This document shows, one piece after another, positions 23,965-34,242 of a stretch of 64,000 bases of DNA. The notes below the pieces were generated by a model that saw only the letters and a list, made by a program, of their open reading frames with translations, was not told where the DNA came from and did no database searches. The stretch covers positions 62,001 through 126,000 of the forward strand of contig CAVYUQ010000003.1 of NCBI GenBank assembly GCA_963771715.1, written 5' to 3'. Each line of letters starts with the position of its first letter. Position 1 is the stretch's first letter. Position numbers and translations under genes: made by a program. Origin of the DNA: JACVRW01 sp963771715 (lineage in GTDB: Bacteria > Actinomycetota > Thermoleophilia > Solirubrobacterales > Thermoleophilaceae).

Positions 23965-25111
23965 ATGTCCAAGGTGCGAGCTGAACCACATTACGTCGAC
24001 GAGCGCTCCGGCGCCTCGTATCCGATCGACGAGCCGCGCTGGCGCGGCGACGACGGCGCGCCGCTCACCGTCTCCGCGCTGCCCGGCATCACCCCCGAGC
24101 AGGTGGACACCGGGGCCCGGTCGCTGTGGCGCTACCGAGCGGCCCTCCCGGTGCGCATCGACGCCCCGGTGAGCCTCGGCGAGGGATGCACGCCGCTGGT
24201 CGAGAAGGACTGGGGCGGGCGCGGGTGCACTTCAAGCTCGAGTGGTTCAACCCCACCGGCAGCTTCAAGGACCGCGGCAGCAGCGTGATGATCTCCCTCC
24301 TGCGCGCAGGGCGCGGCGTCCGCGAGCTCGAGGACAGCTCCGGCAACGGCGGCTCCTCCGTCGCCGCGTACTGCGCGGCCGCCGGGATCCGGGCCCGGAT
24401 CCTCGTCCCGGAGCGACGTCGCCGGCGAAGGTCCTGCAGGCCCGGGCGTACGGCGCCGACGTCGAGCTGGTGCCGCGGCGACCGGGACGCAACCGCCGAC
24501 GAGGCGCTGCGCCAGTCGGCGCCACGTACTACGCCAGCCACAACTGGCACCCCTTCTTCCTCCAGGGCACCAAGACCCTCGCCTACGAGCTGTGGGAGGA
24601 CCTGGCTTCACCGCGCCCGACGCCGTGGTGCACGGTGGCCGGTGCCGGCTCCACCGTGCTCGGCTGCGACCTCGGCTTCGGCGAGCTGCTGGCCGCGGGC
24701 CAGATCGCCCGGCGGCCCCGGCTGCTGGTCGCCCAGCCCGCCAACTGCGCCCCCATCCACGCCGCGTTCCACGGCGGGAGCGCCGCCCCCGCCTTCTCCC
24801 GACCTCGCCGAGGGCACGGCGATCCGCGAACCCGTCCGGCTGCCGGAGGTGGTGGACGCGATCCGCCGGTCGGGCGGCGACATGGCGCCGTCCCCGAGGA
24901 CGCCATCGTCGCCGCGGTCCGCCGACTGGCCGCCAGGGGCTGTACGCCGAGCCGACCAGCGCGACCGCGGCCGCCGCGATCGACGTCTTCCGCGCCACGG
25001 CGCGATCCGCCCCGGGGAGACCACCGTCGTCGTGCTGACCGGCTCGGGGCTCAAGTCGGCGGCGGCGATGGGCACCCTGTTCGCATCGAGAATCACCCCG
25101 GAGGGCGGTGA
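23965..25111 (+). CDS. PLP-dependent enzyme, threonine synthase-like
   Basis: About 382 residues of fold-type II PLP enzyme. The cofactor Lys is in FNPTGSFKDRGSSVMIS. SGNGGSSVAAYCAAAGI is the phosphate/substrate loop, and TVAGAGSTVLGCDLGFGE, LYAEPTSATAAAA and VVVLTGSGLKS follow. The C-terminal Gly/Ser motif (TGSGLK) fits threonine synthase or related lyases. The divergent N-terminus (YVDERSGASYPIDEPRWRGD) and pairing with a regulator argue for a catabolic lyase rather than housekeeping ThrC; this is inference. It ends at TGA 25109-25111 after repair of a missing base near 25,083, overlapping the next GTG by 3-4 bases. Confidence 0.75.
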
Positions 25112-25773
25112 GCACGATGACCGAAGCGGCGACGAGGAGCCGCGCAGGGCCGAGGACGAACTACTGCTGCGCGAGGCCGAGAAGATCGTCACCGCCATCG
25201 GCCGGATGTTCCCCGGTCTGTGCGAGGTGGTGCTGCACGATCTGCGCCGCCCCGACCAGGCCATCCGCGCCATCGAGTCCAATCTCTCCGGCCGTTCGGT
25301 CGGCGACTCCGGCCACCGAACTCGGCCTCGCCCGCATCGAGGACCCCGGCTTCCCCGGCATCGTCCAGAACTACGCCAACCGCTTCCCGGACGGCCGCCC
25401 GGCCAAGAGCACATCCATCGGCATCAAGAACAGCGCGGGCACCTACGTCGCCGCCATCTGCCTCAACCTGGACGTCTCCCTCTTCGCCAGCGTCGCCCGC
25501 AGCCTCACAACCTGGTCCGCACCGACGATCAGGAACAGCCCCTCATCGAGAGCCTGAGGGCCCGTACCGTCACCGAGCTGCGCACCGTCGTCGAGGAGTT
25601 CGCCGCCGCCCGTGGCCACACGCCGCGCGGCCTGGGCACCGCCGCCAAGAAGGAACTCGTCCGCTCCCTCCAGACCCGTGGGCTTCCTCCAGGTCAAGCA
25701 CTCGGTGCAGGTGGTCACCGAACTCCTCGGCGTCTCCCGCGCCACGGTCTACAACTATCTGCGCGCACCATGA
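25108..25773 (+). CDS. YheO/DauR-like PAS-HTH transcriptional regulator
   Basis: 221 residues. The N-terminal YheO-like PAS domain reads IGRMFPGLCEVVLHDLRRPD, then AIRAIESNLSGRSVGD, and NYANRFPDGRPAKSTSIGIK. The C-terminal HTH_22 domain ends KELVRSLQTRGF, then VVTELLGVSRATVYNYLRAP. This matches the DauR/YheO group, ligand-sensing regulators of amino-acid catabolism; DauR controls D-arginine use in Pseudomonas. Start GTG 25108 overlaps the stop of the PLP-enzyme gene (GTGA), so translation is coupled and the regulator probably senses that enzyme's substrate or product. Indels near 25.13, 25.31, 25.51 and 25.68 kb. Confidence 0.85.
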
Positions 25774-25785
25774 GAGTCCGTCGTC

Positions 25786-27363
25786 TCAGTCCGGTGCCGC
25801 CGTGCACTGTTCGGCGGGCGGGTGGCCGTCCGGCCAGGCGAGCTTCTCGAACTCGATGTGCCGGTCCTTCCTGGGCGACAGCCGCACGATGGCCACCGCC
25901 TTGTCGTACGGCGTGCCATAGCCGTTGAGGCAGATCCAGCCGCTCGCCCCGCGCACCATCTGGTCCCCGTGCAGCCGGGGCCACGCCGCCGCGATGGAGT
26001 CCGGGTCCGGCACCTGCCCCTTGGTGGTCGTACGGTTGCGGATGCCCGCGATGGCCGTCGTGGCGGAGTCGTAGGTGGTGATCGTCCGGCCGTCGGCCAG
26101 CCCGGTCGGGCCGATGTCGCCGACCGCGGAGGACTTTCCCGTGCCGCCGACGAGCTTGCTGAGGGCCCGGAAGTCGGCCGCGGAACCGCCCGTCTCGGGC
26201 GGGTTGCCGGTGGTCCAGGCACTCTCATGGGTGATGGTCGCGTACTCGACGGTCAGCCCGGCACCGTAGGAGAACGCGTCCCAGTCCATGGTGGGGTCGT
26301 ACGCCAGCGTCGACGCGCCCGAGACCGTGACCACGCGGTAGCGCTGATCCGCGCAGCCGCGCTTGCCCAGTGCCCTGATCAGCTGGGCGAGCGCGGGCGG
26401 GCGGCCGGAGAAGTAGACCGTGGTGGCGCGGGAGTCGCAGAGGTTGTTGACCATCTGGACGAAGTCGTTCGGGATGGCCTCCGAGGAGTCGTACTGCTCG
26501 GAGTACGGCGTCCCCTTCGTCTCCGCGCGGAAGGCGGCGCGCAGCGATCGCGCGTAGAGGTCGTCCGCGTGGGTGTCCTCCACCAGGAAGGTGTCCCGTG
26601 GCCGCACCTTCAGGTGGTGGGTGAGCGCCCGCGCCTGGTCGCGGTTGGACGGCACGACCTTCGCCAGGCCCGGGTATCTCCGGGGATTCTCACGGTCGTT
26701 GCCCAGATCGTCCGCGGTGATCGGCCCGCCGACCACAGCTATGCCCTTCTCCCTGGTCAGATAGGCGATGGTCTGCTCGGTGCGGGTGACGCTGAGGTTG
26801 AACCCGAACACCGCGCGCAGCCGGTCCTTCCCCGACCGCGCCATCCCGGCGAGCTGGTCCGACACCTCCTTCCAACGGGTCATGTCGCGGCCGGGGTTGG
26901 CGAGCACCAGCCGGATCGCGGGTTCGTCGGCGCTCTCGTGGTTCGCCCGGTACTGGGCGAGATAGGCGCCCTGGACCTCCCGTACCACCTGGGCGCGCTC
27001 CGCCACGTCGTCCTCCGCGAACGTCATGGGGATCATCAGCGCGATGGTGGCGTACGCCTTGCCGCTCCGGGTGACCTTCGTGTTCTCGGCCTTGATGCGG
27101 TCCGACACCGGGCCCAGCTCGGCCATGAAGGCGTGGCCGCCGTCGGTGACGCCCGTGCACTCGTCGTCGTCCGCGCGCTTGTCGACCCCGGCGCCGCACG
27201 AGCGGTCGGGCGTCAGCGTGACGACGCCCACCGCCACGAGACCGCCCACGACCAGCCCCACCAGGGCCCAGTTCAGGACCCGGCGGATCGGCGGAAGGGC
27301 GGAGTGCCAGTTCCGGATGGCTCTGAGGGGACGGGTCAGGGCACGGGTCGGGGCATGGCTCAT
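25786..27363 (-). CDS. Membrane-anchored periplasmic-binding-fold protein
   Basis: 525 residues with no frameshift. A cytosolic basic N-terminus (about 30 residues) is followed by one helix (WALVGLVVGGLVAVGVVTL). The extracellular part of about 470 residues resembles type 1 periplasmic binding proteins (branched-chain amino-acid/receptor family): KAYATIALMIPMTF, IAYLTREKGIAVVGGPITAD, VVPSNRDQARALTHHLKVRP, ATTVYFSGRPPALAQLIRAL and RTITTYDSATTAIAGIRN. No lipobox or cleavable signal is seen, so it stays anchored. It is encoded downstream of a P-loop ATPase with a 4-base ATGA overlap. No ABC permease is near, so a sensory role rather than transport is likelier. The ligand is unknown. Confidence 0.75.
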   Translation of the reverse strand: MSHAPTRALTRPLRAIRNWHSALPPIRRVLNWALVGLVVGGLVAVGVVTLTPDRSCGAGVDKRADDDECTGVTDGGHAFMAELGPVSDRIKAENTKVTRSGKAYATIALMIPMTFAEDDVAERAQVVREVQGAYLAQYRANHESADEPAIRLVLANPGRDMTRWKEVSDQLAGMARSGKDRLRAVFGFNLSVTRTEQTIAYLTREKGIAVVGGPITADDLGNDRENPRRYPGLAKVVPSNRDQARALTHHLKVRPRDTFLVEDTHADDLYARSLRAAFRAETKGTPYSEQYDSSEAIPNDFVQMVNNLCDSRATTVYFSGRPPALAQLIRALGKRGCADQRYRVVTVSGASTLAYDPTMDWDAFSYGAGLTVEYATITHESAWTTGNPPETGGSAADFRALSKLVGGTGKSSAVGDIGPTGLADGRTITTYDSATTAIAGIRNRTTTKGQVPDPDSIAAAWPRLHGDQMVRGASGWICLNGYGTPYDKAVAIVRLSPRKDRHIEFEKLAWPDGHPPAEQCTAAPD

Positions 27364-29523
27364 CGGCTACTTCCCTTGACTGGAAGATCAGGGGCCTGCA
27401 CCCCGCTGACCAGGGCGTCGATCCAGCCGCCGTCCGCGATGGCGTCGACGTAGGCGTTGTACGCCCGCTCGCGGCGCGGGCTGTCGCCGTACTCGGCGCA
27501 CAGCGCCTCCAGCGCGGTCCGCACCTGCACCAGGTCGGTGTCCCGGTGGCCCGACGGCACCGCCGACAGCGGTGCGGACAGCCGCCATACGAGGGCCAGC
27601 AGCCGCCGGATCGCGGCGTGGACGCGCTGATCGCCGCCGGGCTCGCAGGACGCGCAGACGGGCACGTGGTCCGTGGGCGCCGCCTCGTCCGGTGGATCCT
27701 CGGGGGCGAAACCGGCCCATGCCGGGGGCGCGGCCGCGATCAGATTGAGATCGCCCAGCCACTCGGCGGGGGCGCGGTGCAGATAGCGGTAGTGCATCGC
27801 CCGCACCACCAGGGTGTCGATGCGGCCCTGGGCGAGCGCGTGGTGCAGATAGCGCGGATCGTGCCGGTCCGAGTCGCGGGCCCGCACATCGCCGTCGTTG
27901 TAGCGGGCGGCCGCCACGGCGTGCAGGCTGGTCCAGGACGCCTCGTCGGCCCCGGTTCTCGATCCGTGCAGCAGCAGCGCGCGCAGCGCCCGGTCGGTGA
28001 TCAGCGGCGGCTTCCCGGAGTGCGGCACCGGCCAGGGCCGGTGGTCCCAGTGCGGCCGCTCCAGGGTGGCGTCCCGCAGCCGTCTGACGCGCAAGTCGGG
28101 GCTGAGGCCGGGCAGTGCCGCCCGGTCGGCCCGGAGCAGCCGCGCCGCAGCCTCCGCGTCCAGCGCGGGCGCGATCCGCCGCGCCTCCTCCCGTACGCCC
28201 CCGTCGGGCAGCAGCCGCGCCACCAACCGCGCGCCCACTGGTTCGGCCGTACCGGGCGACGGGAGCGACAGCAGCTGATCGAGGGCGAAGGGGCCGGACT
28301 CGCGCAGCCGTGCCGTCGCCGCCCCGGCGAGCGCCAGGGCGTCGCCCGTGCGCCCGCCGCTCAGCCGGGCGATCACGGCGGGCAGCGACGCCGGGTACGC
28401 GACGGCGTCGCCGAGCATCGTACGGATCTCCGCGTCGCCGACCCTGGGGATGCCGAGCCGCAGCAGCCACGCGCCCGGCGGGCGCCGCTCCCGCTTCGTC
28501 CACGGGGGCGCGTCGGTGGTGAGGGCGTGGGCGGCGGAGCCGTCCCCGAGCGAGGTGGCGAAGACGGCGGGGAGCATGATGCGCCCGCGCCCGCGCCACT
28601 CCCGGCTGTCCCGCGCGTAGCGTGCGACGAACGGGGTCGAGGAAGCGCTCGCGCAGCGCCTCGTCCACGTTGTCCAGCAGGATCAGCGACGGATGCTGGG
28701 TCCGGCGCGCCCAGGCGCCGTACGCGCCGTTGATGTCCGCCAGCAGGGCGGCGATCAGATCGGCCTCCACCTCGGCCCGGTCCGCTCCCCCTCTGCGGAA
28801 CTTCCGGACGAGCGCGAACAGCCGCTGCACGGTGTCCCCGTCGATACGGTCCAGATGGGAACGCCACCACGACGAGCCGTCCCGGCCGTCGTCGCCCCGG
28901 GCGAGGAGGGTGTCGGTGGCGGCGCTCAGCACCTCCTGGAGCCCCGGCACCCCGGGCAGCAGCCCGGCCACGACCCCGCCCAGCGCGTTCAGCCACCGCC
29001 CGATGACCACCTTGCGCGCCTGCGGGTCGGGGTTCCGCTGGGCGAGGAGCTCCCCCAACTCCTCCTCGGCCGCCACCAGATCGGGGGGCTGCACCTCGTC
29101 GCGGTCCCGGGCCTCGGGCCGCCAGGCGCTGATCACCAGCAGCGCGGGCGAGAGCCGCGGGAAGGTCAGGGTGCGCCTGGTGCCGTCGCGCTCGTAGCCG
29201 AGCTGGTGGGAGACGGTGAAGAGCAGATTGGTCACCGGGGACGCGTGCGCGGTGTCCAGCCGGGCGCGGTCGCCCTGGTCGTCGGCCGAGTACGGGGCGT
29301 CCGCCAGATCCACCCGGGCCGTGGGCACCCACGCGTGATAGCCGTCGTACAGGGCGTCCAGCAGCGCCGTCTTGCCGGTGGCCCGGCCGCCGACGATCTC
29401 CACCACGGGCTCGCCCGCCGGGAACCGCCGCTTCCCCCACGGTCCGCCGCCCGGCGGCATCCCCAGCAGCGCCGGGGCCAGCGTGTCCATGACGCGATCG
29501 AGGTTGTACAGGCCGCTCCCCAT
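27360..29523 (-). CDS. P-loop ATPase partnered with the membrane-anchored binding protein
   Basis: About 721 residues. Walker A is VEIVGGRATGKTALLDALYD near residue 50, and Walker B is PSLILLDNVDEAL near residue 290. A long helical middle region (EELGELLAQRNPDPQARKVV) separates them, and the C-terminal 400 residues are helical with VPVCASCEP near the end. No transport or helicase signature is visible; it looks like a STAND/AAA-type regulatory NTPase, which is inference. One extra base near 28,629 breaks the frame. The stop TGA 27360-27362 overlaps the start of the binding-fold gene, so the two are translated together and probably work as one signalling unit. Confidence 0.65.
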
Positions 29524-29588
29524 CGTGCCCCCCGTGGCTCGCCCTTCCCCCCGCTATACCCGGCGAACACGCCCCCCATGTACGGACA

Positions 29589-30277
29589 TCAGGCGATCCA
29601 GCGGTAGCGGCGCTCCGGGCGGCCCGTACCGCCGTAGCGCAGGGTGACCTCGGCCCGGCCCGTATCCGCGAAGTACTCCAGGTAGCGGCGCGCGCTCACC
29701 CGCGAAAGGGAGCCCGCCTCGGCGCACTCCGACGGCCGACAGGCCTCGCCGGCGTGGTCCCGCAGGATCCGCTCCACCAGTTCCGCGGTGTGCGGCGGCC
29801 AGGCCCTTGGGCAGCTCGCGGGAGCCGCGGCGGGCGGGTGCCGAAGATCTGGTCGACGTCCTCCTGGCGGGCCTCGCCCAGCCGGTCGAGGCGGGAGCGC
29901 AGCGAGGCCACATGCCGCAGCTGCTCCTGGAGCGCCGCCTGGTTGAACGGCTTGATCAGGTAGTGCAGCGCGCCCGCGCGCAGCGCCGCGCGCACCAGGC
30001 CGGCGTCCCGGGCGGCCGTGATGAACAGGGCGTCCACGCTAGCCGGTCCGTCGCGCTCCTCCGTCGCGCGCAGCTCGCGCAGCACGCTGATCCCGTCCAT
30101 GTCGGGCAGATAGATGTCGAGCAGTACGAGATCGGGCCGCAGCCGCTCGGCCGCGCGCAGCGCTTCGGCGCCGCTGTGGGCCACCCCGACGACCGTGAAG
30201 CCCTCCGTCGCGGACACATAGCGGCTGTGCAGCTTGGCGACCATGAAGTCGTCGTCCACCACCAGCACATTCGTCAC
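29589..30277 (-). CDS. CitB/DcuR-family response regulator
   Basis: About 229 residues. The receiver reads VLVVDDDFMVAKLHSRYV, the phosphorylated Asp is in DLVLLDIYLPDMDG, and the Thr/Lys sites are in ALFITAARD and HYLIKPFN. The C-terminal winged HTH typical of CitB-type regulators includes RPSECAEAGSLSRVSARRYL. These regulators control uptake of citrate and other di- or tricarboxylates, which fits the divergent tctCBA transporter. The usual partner kinase gene is absent on both sides, so it is an orphan here. Start GTG 30277. Indels lie near 29.73 and 29.80 kb. Confidence 0.85.
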
Positions 30278-30294
30278 GCCGACACGCTAGGCCG

Positions 30295-30312
30295 CGACCA
30301 CAACGACCACAA
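30295..30312. promoter_or_regulatory. Tandem CGACCACAA repeat between regulator and tctC
   Basis: Two perfect copies of CGACCACAA abut in the 131-bp divergent promoter region, a form typical of response-regulator boxes. It is 97 bases upstream of tctC and 18 bases upstream of the regulator start. Binding by the adjacent CitB-type regulator is inferred from position only. Confidence 0.4.
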
Positions 30313-30408
30313 CGTCCGTTGATTCCGGAAGAGAGACAGCTTCTTAACGCGCAGGCAACATGTGGGCCACTTCACACGCTCCTCACTCACCACCGAAAGG
30401 CGGCTCGC

Positions 30409-31397
30409 GTGCGATTGCGCACTCCCCTCGCCCTGCTCGGGGCGGCGTTGCTCGTGCTCGTGGGGCCGCCGCTGCTCACCGCCGGCAGCGGCTCCGAGAC
30501 CGGCACCCAGATCCCGGGCCTGCGCTTCATGGTCCCCAACACGCCCGGCGGCGGCTACGACATCACCGCCCGTACGGCCGCCAAGAACGCCGAGGACGCC
30601 GGGCTCACCCACAACATCGAGGTGTTCAACCTGCCCGGCGCCGGCGGCACCGTCGGTCTGAGCCGGCTGGTCGGCGAGCACGGCAACGGCAAGCTCGCCA
30701 TGTCGATGGGCCTCGGCGTCGTCGGCGCCGTCCACACCAACAACGCGCCCAAGACCCTCGCCGACACCACCCCGATCGCCCGGCTCACCGAGGAGCAGGA
30801 CATCGTGGTCGTCGCCAAGGACTCCCCGTACAAGACCATCGACGAGCTGCTCGGCGGCCTGGAAGAAGAACCCCGGCAAGCTGCCGGTCGGCGGCGGGTC
30901 CTCGCCCGGCGGGCCCGACCATCTCGCGCCGATGCTGATGGCGCAGGCCGCCGGGATCGCGCCGAAGACCGTCAACTACATCCCCTTCGACGGCGGCGGC
31001 GAGCTGCTCGCCTCCATCCTCGGCAACAAGGTCGCCTTCGGCGTCTCCGGCGTCGGCGAGTACCTCGACCAGATCAAGTCGGGCGAGCTGCGGCTGCTCG
31101 CGGTCACCGGCCCGGAGCGGGTCGCCGGGCTCGACGCGCCCACCCTGCAGGAGGCCGGGCTACGACGTCGAACTTCACCAACTGGCGCGGCATCGTCGCC
31201 CCGCCCGGCCTCACCGACGCCGAGCGCGACAAGCTCATCCGGCCTGGTCGAGGAGCTGCACGACTCCCCGCAGTGGCAGGAGTCGATGAAGCAGAACGGC
31301 TGGGACGACGCCTTCCTGACCGGCGACGAGTTCGGCGACTTCCTGGACGCCGCAGGACAAGCGCGTGGTCTCGGTGCTGAAGGAGCTGGGACTGTGA
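30409..31397 (+). CDS. tctC: Tripartite tricarboxylate transporter binding protein TctC
   Basis: About 330 residues. The signal segment is TPLALLGAALLVLVGPPLL. The mature domain reads LRFMVPNTPGGGYDITARTA, NLPGAGGTVGLSRLV, GGGSSPGGPDHLAPMLMAQA after repair, and NYIPFDGGGELLASILGNKV. This is the TctC/Bug family, binding carboxylates outside the membrane. GTG 30409 follows GAAAGG. It is the first gene of tctCBA and ends in a GTGA overlap with tctB. Frameshifts lie near 30.87, 30.90, 31.16, 31.24 and 31.35 kb. Confidence 0.9.
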
Positions 31398-31940
31398 CCG
31401 ACGCGACGCCACCGACACTCCCGCCGCCGCACCGCGGCCGAGCGCCGCTCCTGGCTGCGCGAGCACTCCGAACTCGGCGTCTGCGTGCTGCTGCTGGCAC
31501 TCGGCGTGCTCGTCCTGACCGACGCGCTCACCATGGACGTCGACATCGCCCAGCGCGGCCCCGTCGGCCCGAAGACCGTGCCCGTCGTCGTCGGCGCCGG
31601 GCTGCTGCTCGATCGCCGCCCTGCTCGCCGTCGACGTCCTGCGCGGCGGCCGGGGCGAGGCCGAGAGCGGCGAGGACATCGACCTGTCCGAGCCCGCCGA
31701 CTGGCGCACGGTGCTGCTGCTCGCCGGCGTGTTCCTCGGCGCGGCCGTCCTCATCGAGCCCGCTCGGCTTCCCCGTCGCGGGCGCGCTGCTCTTCTGGGG
31801 CGCGGCCTTCGCGCTCGGCAGCCGCGCACCTCGACCGCGATCCGCTCATCGCGGCCGTCCTCTCCCTGGTCACCTACGTCGTCTTCAACAACCTGCTCGG
31901 GGTGCCGCTGCCCGGCGGCCCGCTGATGGGAGTGCTCTGA
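31394..31940 (+). CDS. tctB: Tripartite tricarboxylate transporter small subunit TctB
   Basis: About 182 residues with four predicted helices: LGVCVLLLALGVLVLTDAL, VPVVVGAGLLL, TVLLLAGVFLGAAVLI, and LIAAVLSLVTYVVFNNLLG. The last helix and PLPGGPLMGVL are typical of TctB. It overlaps tctC (GTGA, 31394-31397) and ends 1 base before tctA, so translation is coupled. It is the small membrane partner of TctA. Indels lie near 31.41, 31.43, 31.61, 31.76 and 31.83 kb. Confidence 0.88.
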
Positions 31941-31941
31941 C

Positions 31942-33482
31942 ATGGACGCCCTCAACTCCCTCCTCGACGGCTTCGGCACGGCCCTGACGCCGATCAACCT
32001 GCTGTGGGCCGCGATCGGTGTGCTGCTCGGCACGGCGATCGGCGTACTGCCCGGCATCGGCCCGGCCATGGCGGTGGCGCTGCTGCTGCCGGTGACGTAC
32101 GGGCTCGAACCCGACCGGCGCGTTCATCATGTTCGCGGGCATCTACTACGGCGCGATGTTCGGCGGCTCCACCACCTCGATCCTGCTCAACACCCCCGGT
32201 GAGAGCGCGGCCGTGGTCGCCGCCATGGAGGGCAACCCGATGGCCAAGTCGGGGCGCGGCGCGCAGGCGCTCGCGGCCGCCGCCATCGGCCACTTCGCGG
32301 GCGGCATGATCGGCACGATCCTGCTGGTCGCGCTCGCCCCGACCGTCGCCGAACTGGCCGTCGACATCGGCGCACCGGACTACTTCGCGATCATGGTGCT
32401 GGCGTTCATCGCCGTGACGTCCGTGCTCGGCTCGTCCCGCATCCGCGGGCTCGCCTCCCTGCTGATCGGCCTCACCCTCGGCCTGGTCGGCCTGGACCAG
32501 ATGACCGGCCAGCAGCGGCTGACCTTCGGCTCGCTCCAGCTCGCCGACGGCATCGACGTCGTGATCGTCGCGGTCGGGCTCTTCGCGATCGGCGAGGCGC
32601 TGTGGGTCGCCGCCCATCTGCGGCGCAGTCCGCCCGAGCCGATCCCGGTCGGCCGGCCGTGGCTCGGCCAGGTCCGATGTGAGGCGCACCTGGAAGTCCT
32701 GGCTGCGCGGGCCCGTTCATCGGCTTCCCGTTCGGCGCGATCCCGGCGGGCGGCGCCGAGATCCCGACCTTCCTGTCGTACGTCACCGAGAAGCGGCTGT
32801 CCAAGCACCAGGACGAGTTCGGCAAGGGCGCCATCGAGGGCGTGGCGGGCCCGGAGTCGGCGGCGTCGGCCTCGGCGGCGGGCACGCTCGTGTCGATGCT
32901 GACCCTCGGCCTGCCCACCACGGCCGTCGCGGCGGTCATGCTGGCCGCCTTCCAGCAGTACGGCATCCAGCCCGGCCCGCTGCTCTTCGAACGCGAACCG
33001 GACCTGGTGTGGGGCCTGATCGCCTCGCTCTTCGTCGGCATGGTGCTGCTGCTCGCGCTCAACCTGCCGCTGGCCCCGCTGTGGGCGAAGCTGCTGCGCA
33101 TCCCGCGGCCGTACCTCTACGCGGGCATCCTGTTCTTCGCGGCGGTCGGCGCGTACGCGGTCGGCGGCGAGGCGATCGACCTGGTGATCCTGCTGATCAT
33201 CGGCCTGATCGGGTTCGGTATGCGGCGCTACGGGCTGCCGGTGCTGCCCGCCGTCATCGGCGTCATCCTCGGCCCGGCCGCCGAGCAGCAGCTGCGGCGC
33301 GCCCTGCAGATCAGCGACGGCAGCGTCACCGGCCTGGTCAACACGCCGTTCTCGGTGACGGTGTACGCGGTGATCCTGCTGCTCCTGGCCTGGCCGCTGG
33401 TCCGGCAACTGCTCCCGCGCGCGAAGACCCAGCCACAACCTCCCCTTCTCATATCCAGAACAACCAGCTCTTGGACTTATGA
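31942..33482 (+). CDS. tctA: Tripartite tricarboxylate transporter large subunit TctA
   Basis: About 513 residues and some 12 helices. The TctA signatures are present: LLGTAIGVLPGIGPAMAVA, IYYGAMFGGSTTSILLNTPG and, in the second half, GFPFGAIPAGGAEIPTFLSY with GVAGPESAASASAAGTLVSM. It is the sodium- or proton-driven membrane component that takes carboxylates from TctC. Indels lie near 32.12, 32.68 and 32.72 kb. The stop is inferred as TGA 33480-33482, overlapping the next ATG; the frame before it stays open without that slip, so the end is uncertain by some tens of codons. Confidence 0.85.
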
Positions 33483-34212
33483 CCGCGCACCCCAGCACCC
33501 TGGAACACATGGAGACAACGGGGAACATCAAGGACGCGATCGCGGCCGAACGGCGAGAGCTGGCGGACCTGTTGGACGGCCTGACCCCCGCGCAGTGGGA
33601 CGCGCCCCTCGCTGTGCGCGGGGTGGCGGGGTACGAGAGGTCGCGGCGCACATGTCGCAGGGCTTCCGCTACCCGCTGCCCCGGACCCTGCTCGAACTCC
33701 TCAAGGCACGCGGCAGCCTGCACCGGATGACCGACCGCCTCGCCCGCGAGGACGCGGCCACCGCCTCGGCGGACCGACTCGCCGCGTACCTCCGCGACAA
33801 CGCCCAGCACCCCTGGAAGCCCCCGGTCGGCGGCCTCACGGCGGCGCTCGGCCACGACGTGATCCACGGCCTGGACATCACGGTCGCACTGGGCCTGGAC
33901 CGCCGGGTCCCCGAGGACCGAGTACGCGCCCTCCTGGGCACGGTCGACGCCCGGACCCTGAAGTTCTTCGGCGCCTCCCTCACCGGCGTCCAGCTCCGCG
34001 CCGACGACCTCGACTGGTCGTACGGCACGGGCGCCCCCGTGACCGGCACCGCCCAGGACCTCCTCCTGGTCGCCTACGGCCGCAGGCTCCCCCCGGGCCG
34101 CCTGCACGGCGAACCGAGCGCGCGATTGTGTGACCGCCTGAGTTTCTGTCAGGGGCAGAGTCGGACGCACTTGCCATGCCCGCTTCGCATCCAGCAGGGA
34201 GTCGCTGGGTAG
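33479..34212 (+). CDS. Maleylpyruvate isomerase-family (mycothiol-dependent, DinB-like) protein
   Basis: About 244 residues. The N-terminal helical domain reads AAERRELADLLDGLTPAQWD, then (after repair near 33.62 kb) a W-R-V-REVAAHM segment with the metal-binding His, FRYPLPRTLLELL and HDVIHGLDITVALGL (second His motif HxxD). It belongs to the MDMPI_N family, metal-dependent enzymes that use mycothiol; the individual reaction is unknown. ATG 33479 overlaps the inferred tctA stop (ATGA), suggesting co-expression with the carboxylate transporter. It may act on an imported aromatic-derived acid, which is speculation. Confidence 0.7.
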
Positions 34213-34242
34213 CATCGGCCTCCACACGGGGACGGGGAACGG

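Noticed and set aside
30932..31987. 351-residue frame spanning tctC, tctB and tctA starts
   Set aside because: It follows three different genes through frameshifts; only segments match TctC, so it is an artefact of indels.
33440..33482. TTA codon in the last codons of tctA (bldA control)
   Set aside because: It is in frame only after an assumed slip near the gene end, so it is not reliable in this indel-rich sequence.
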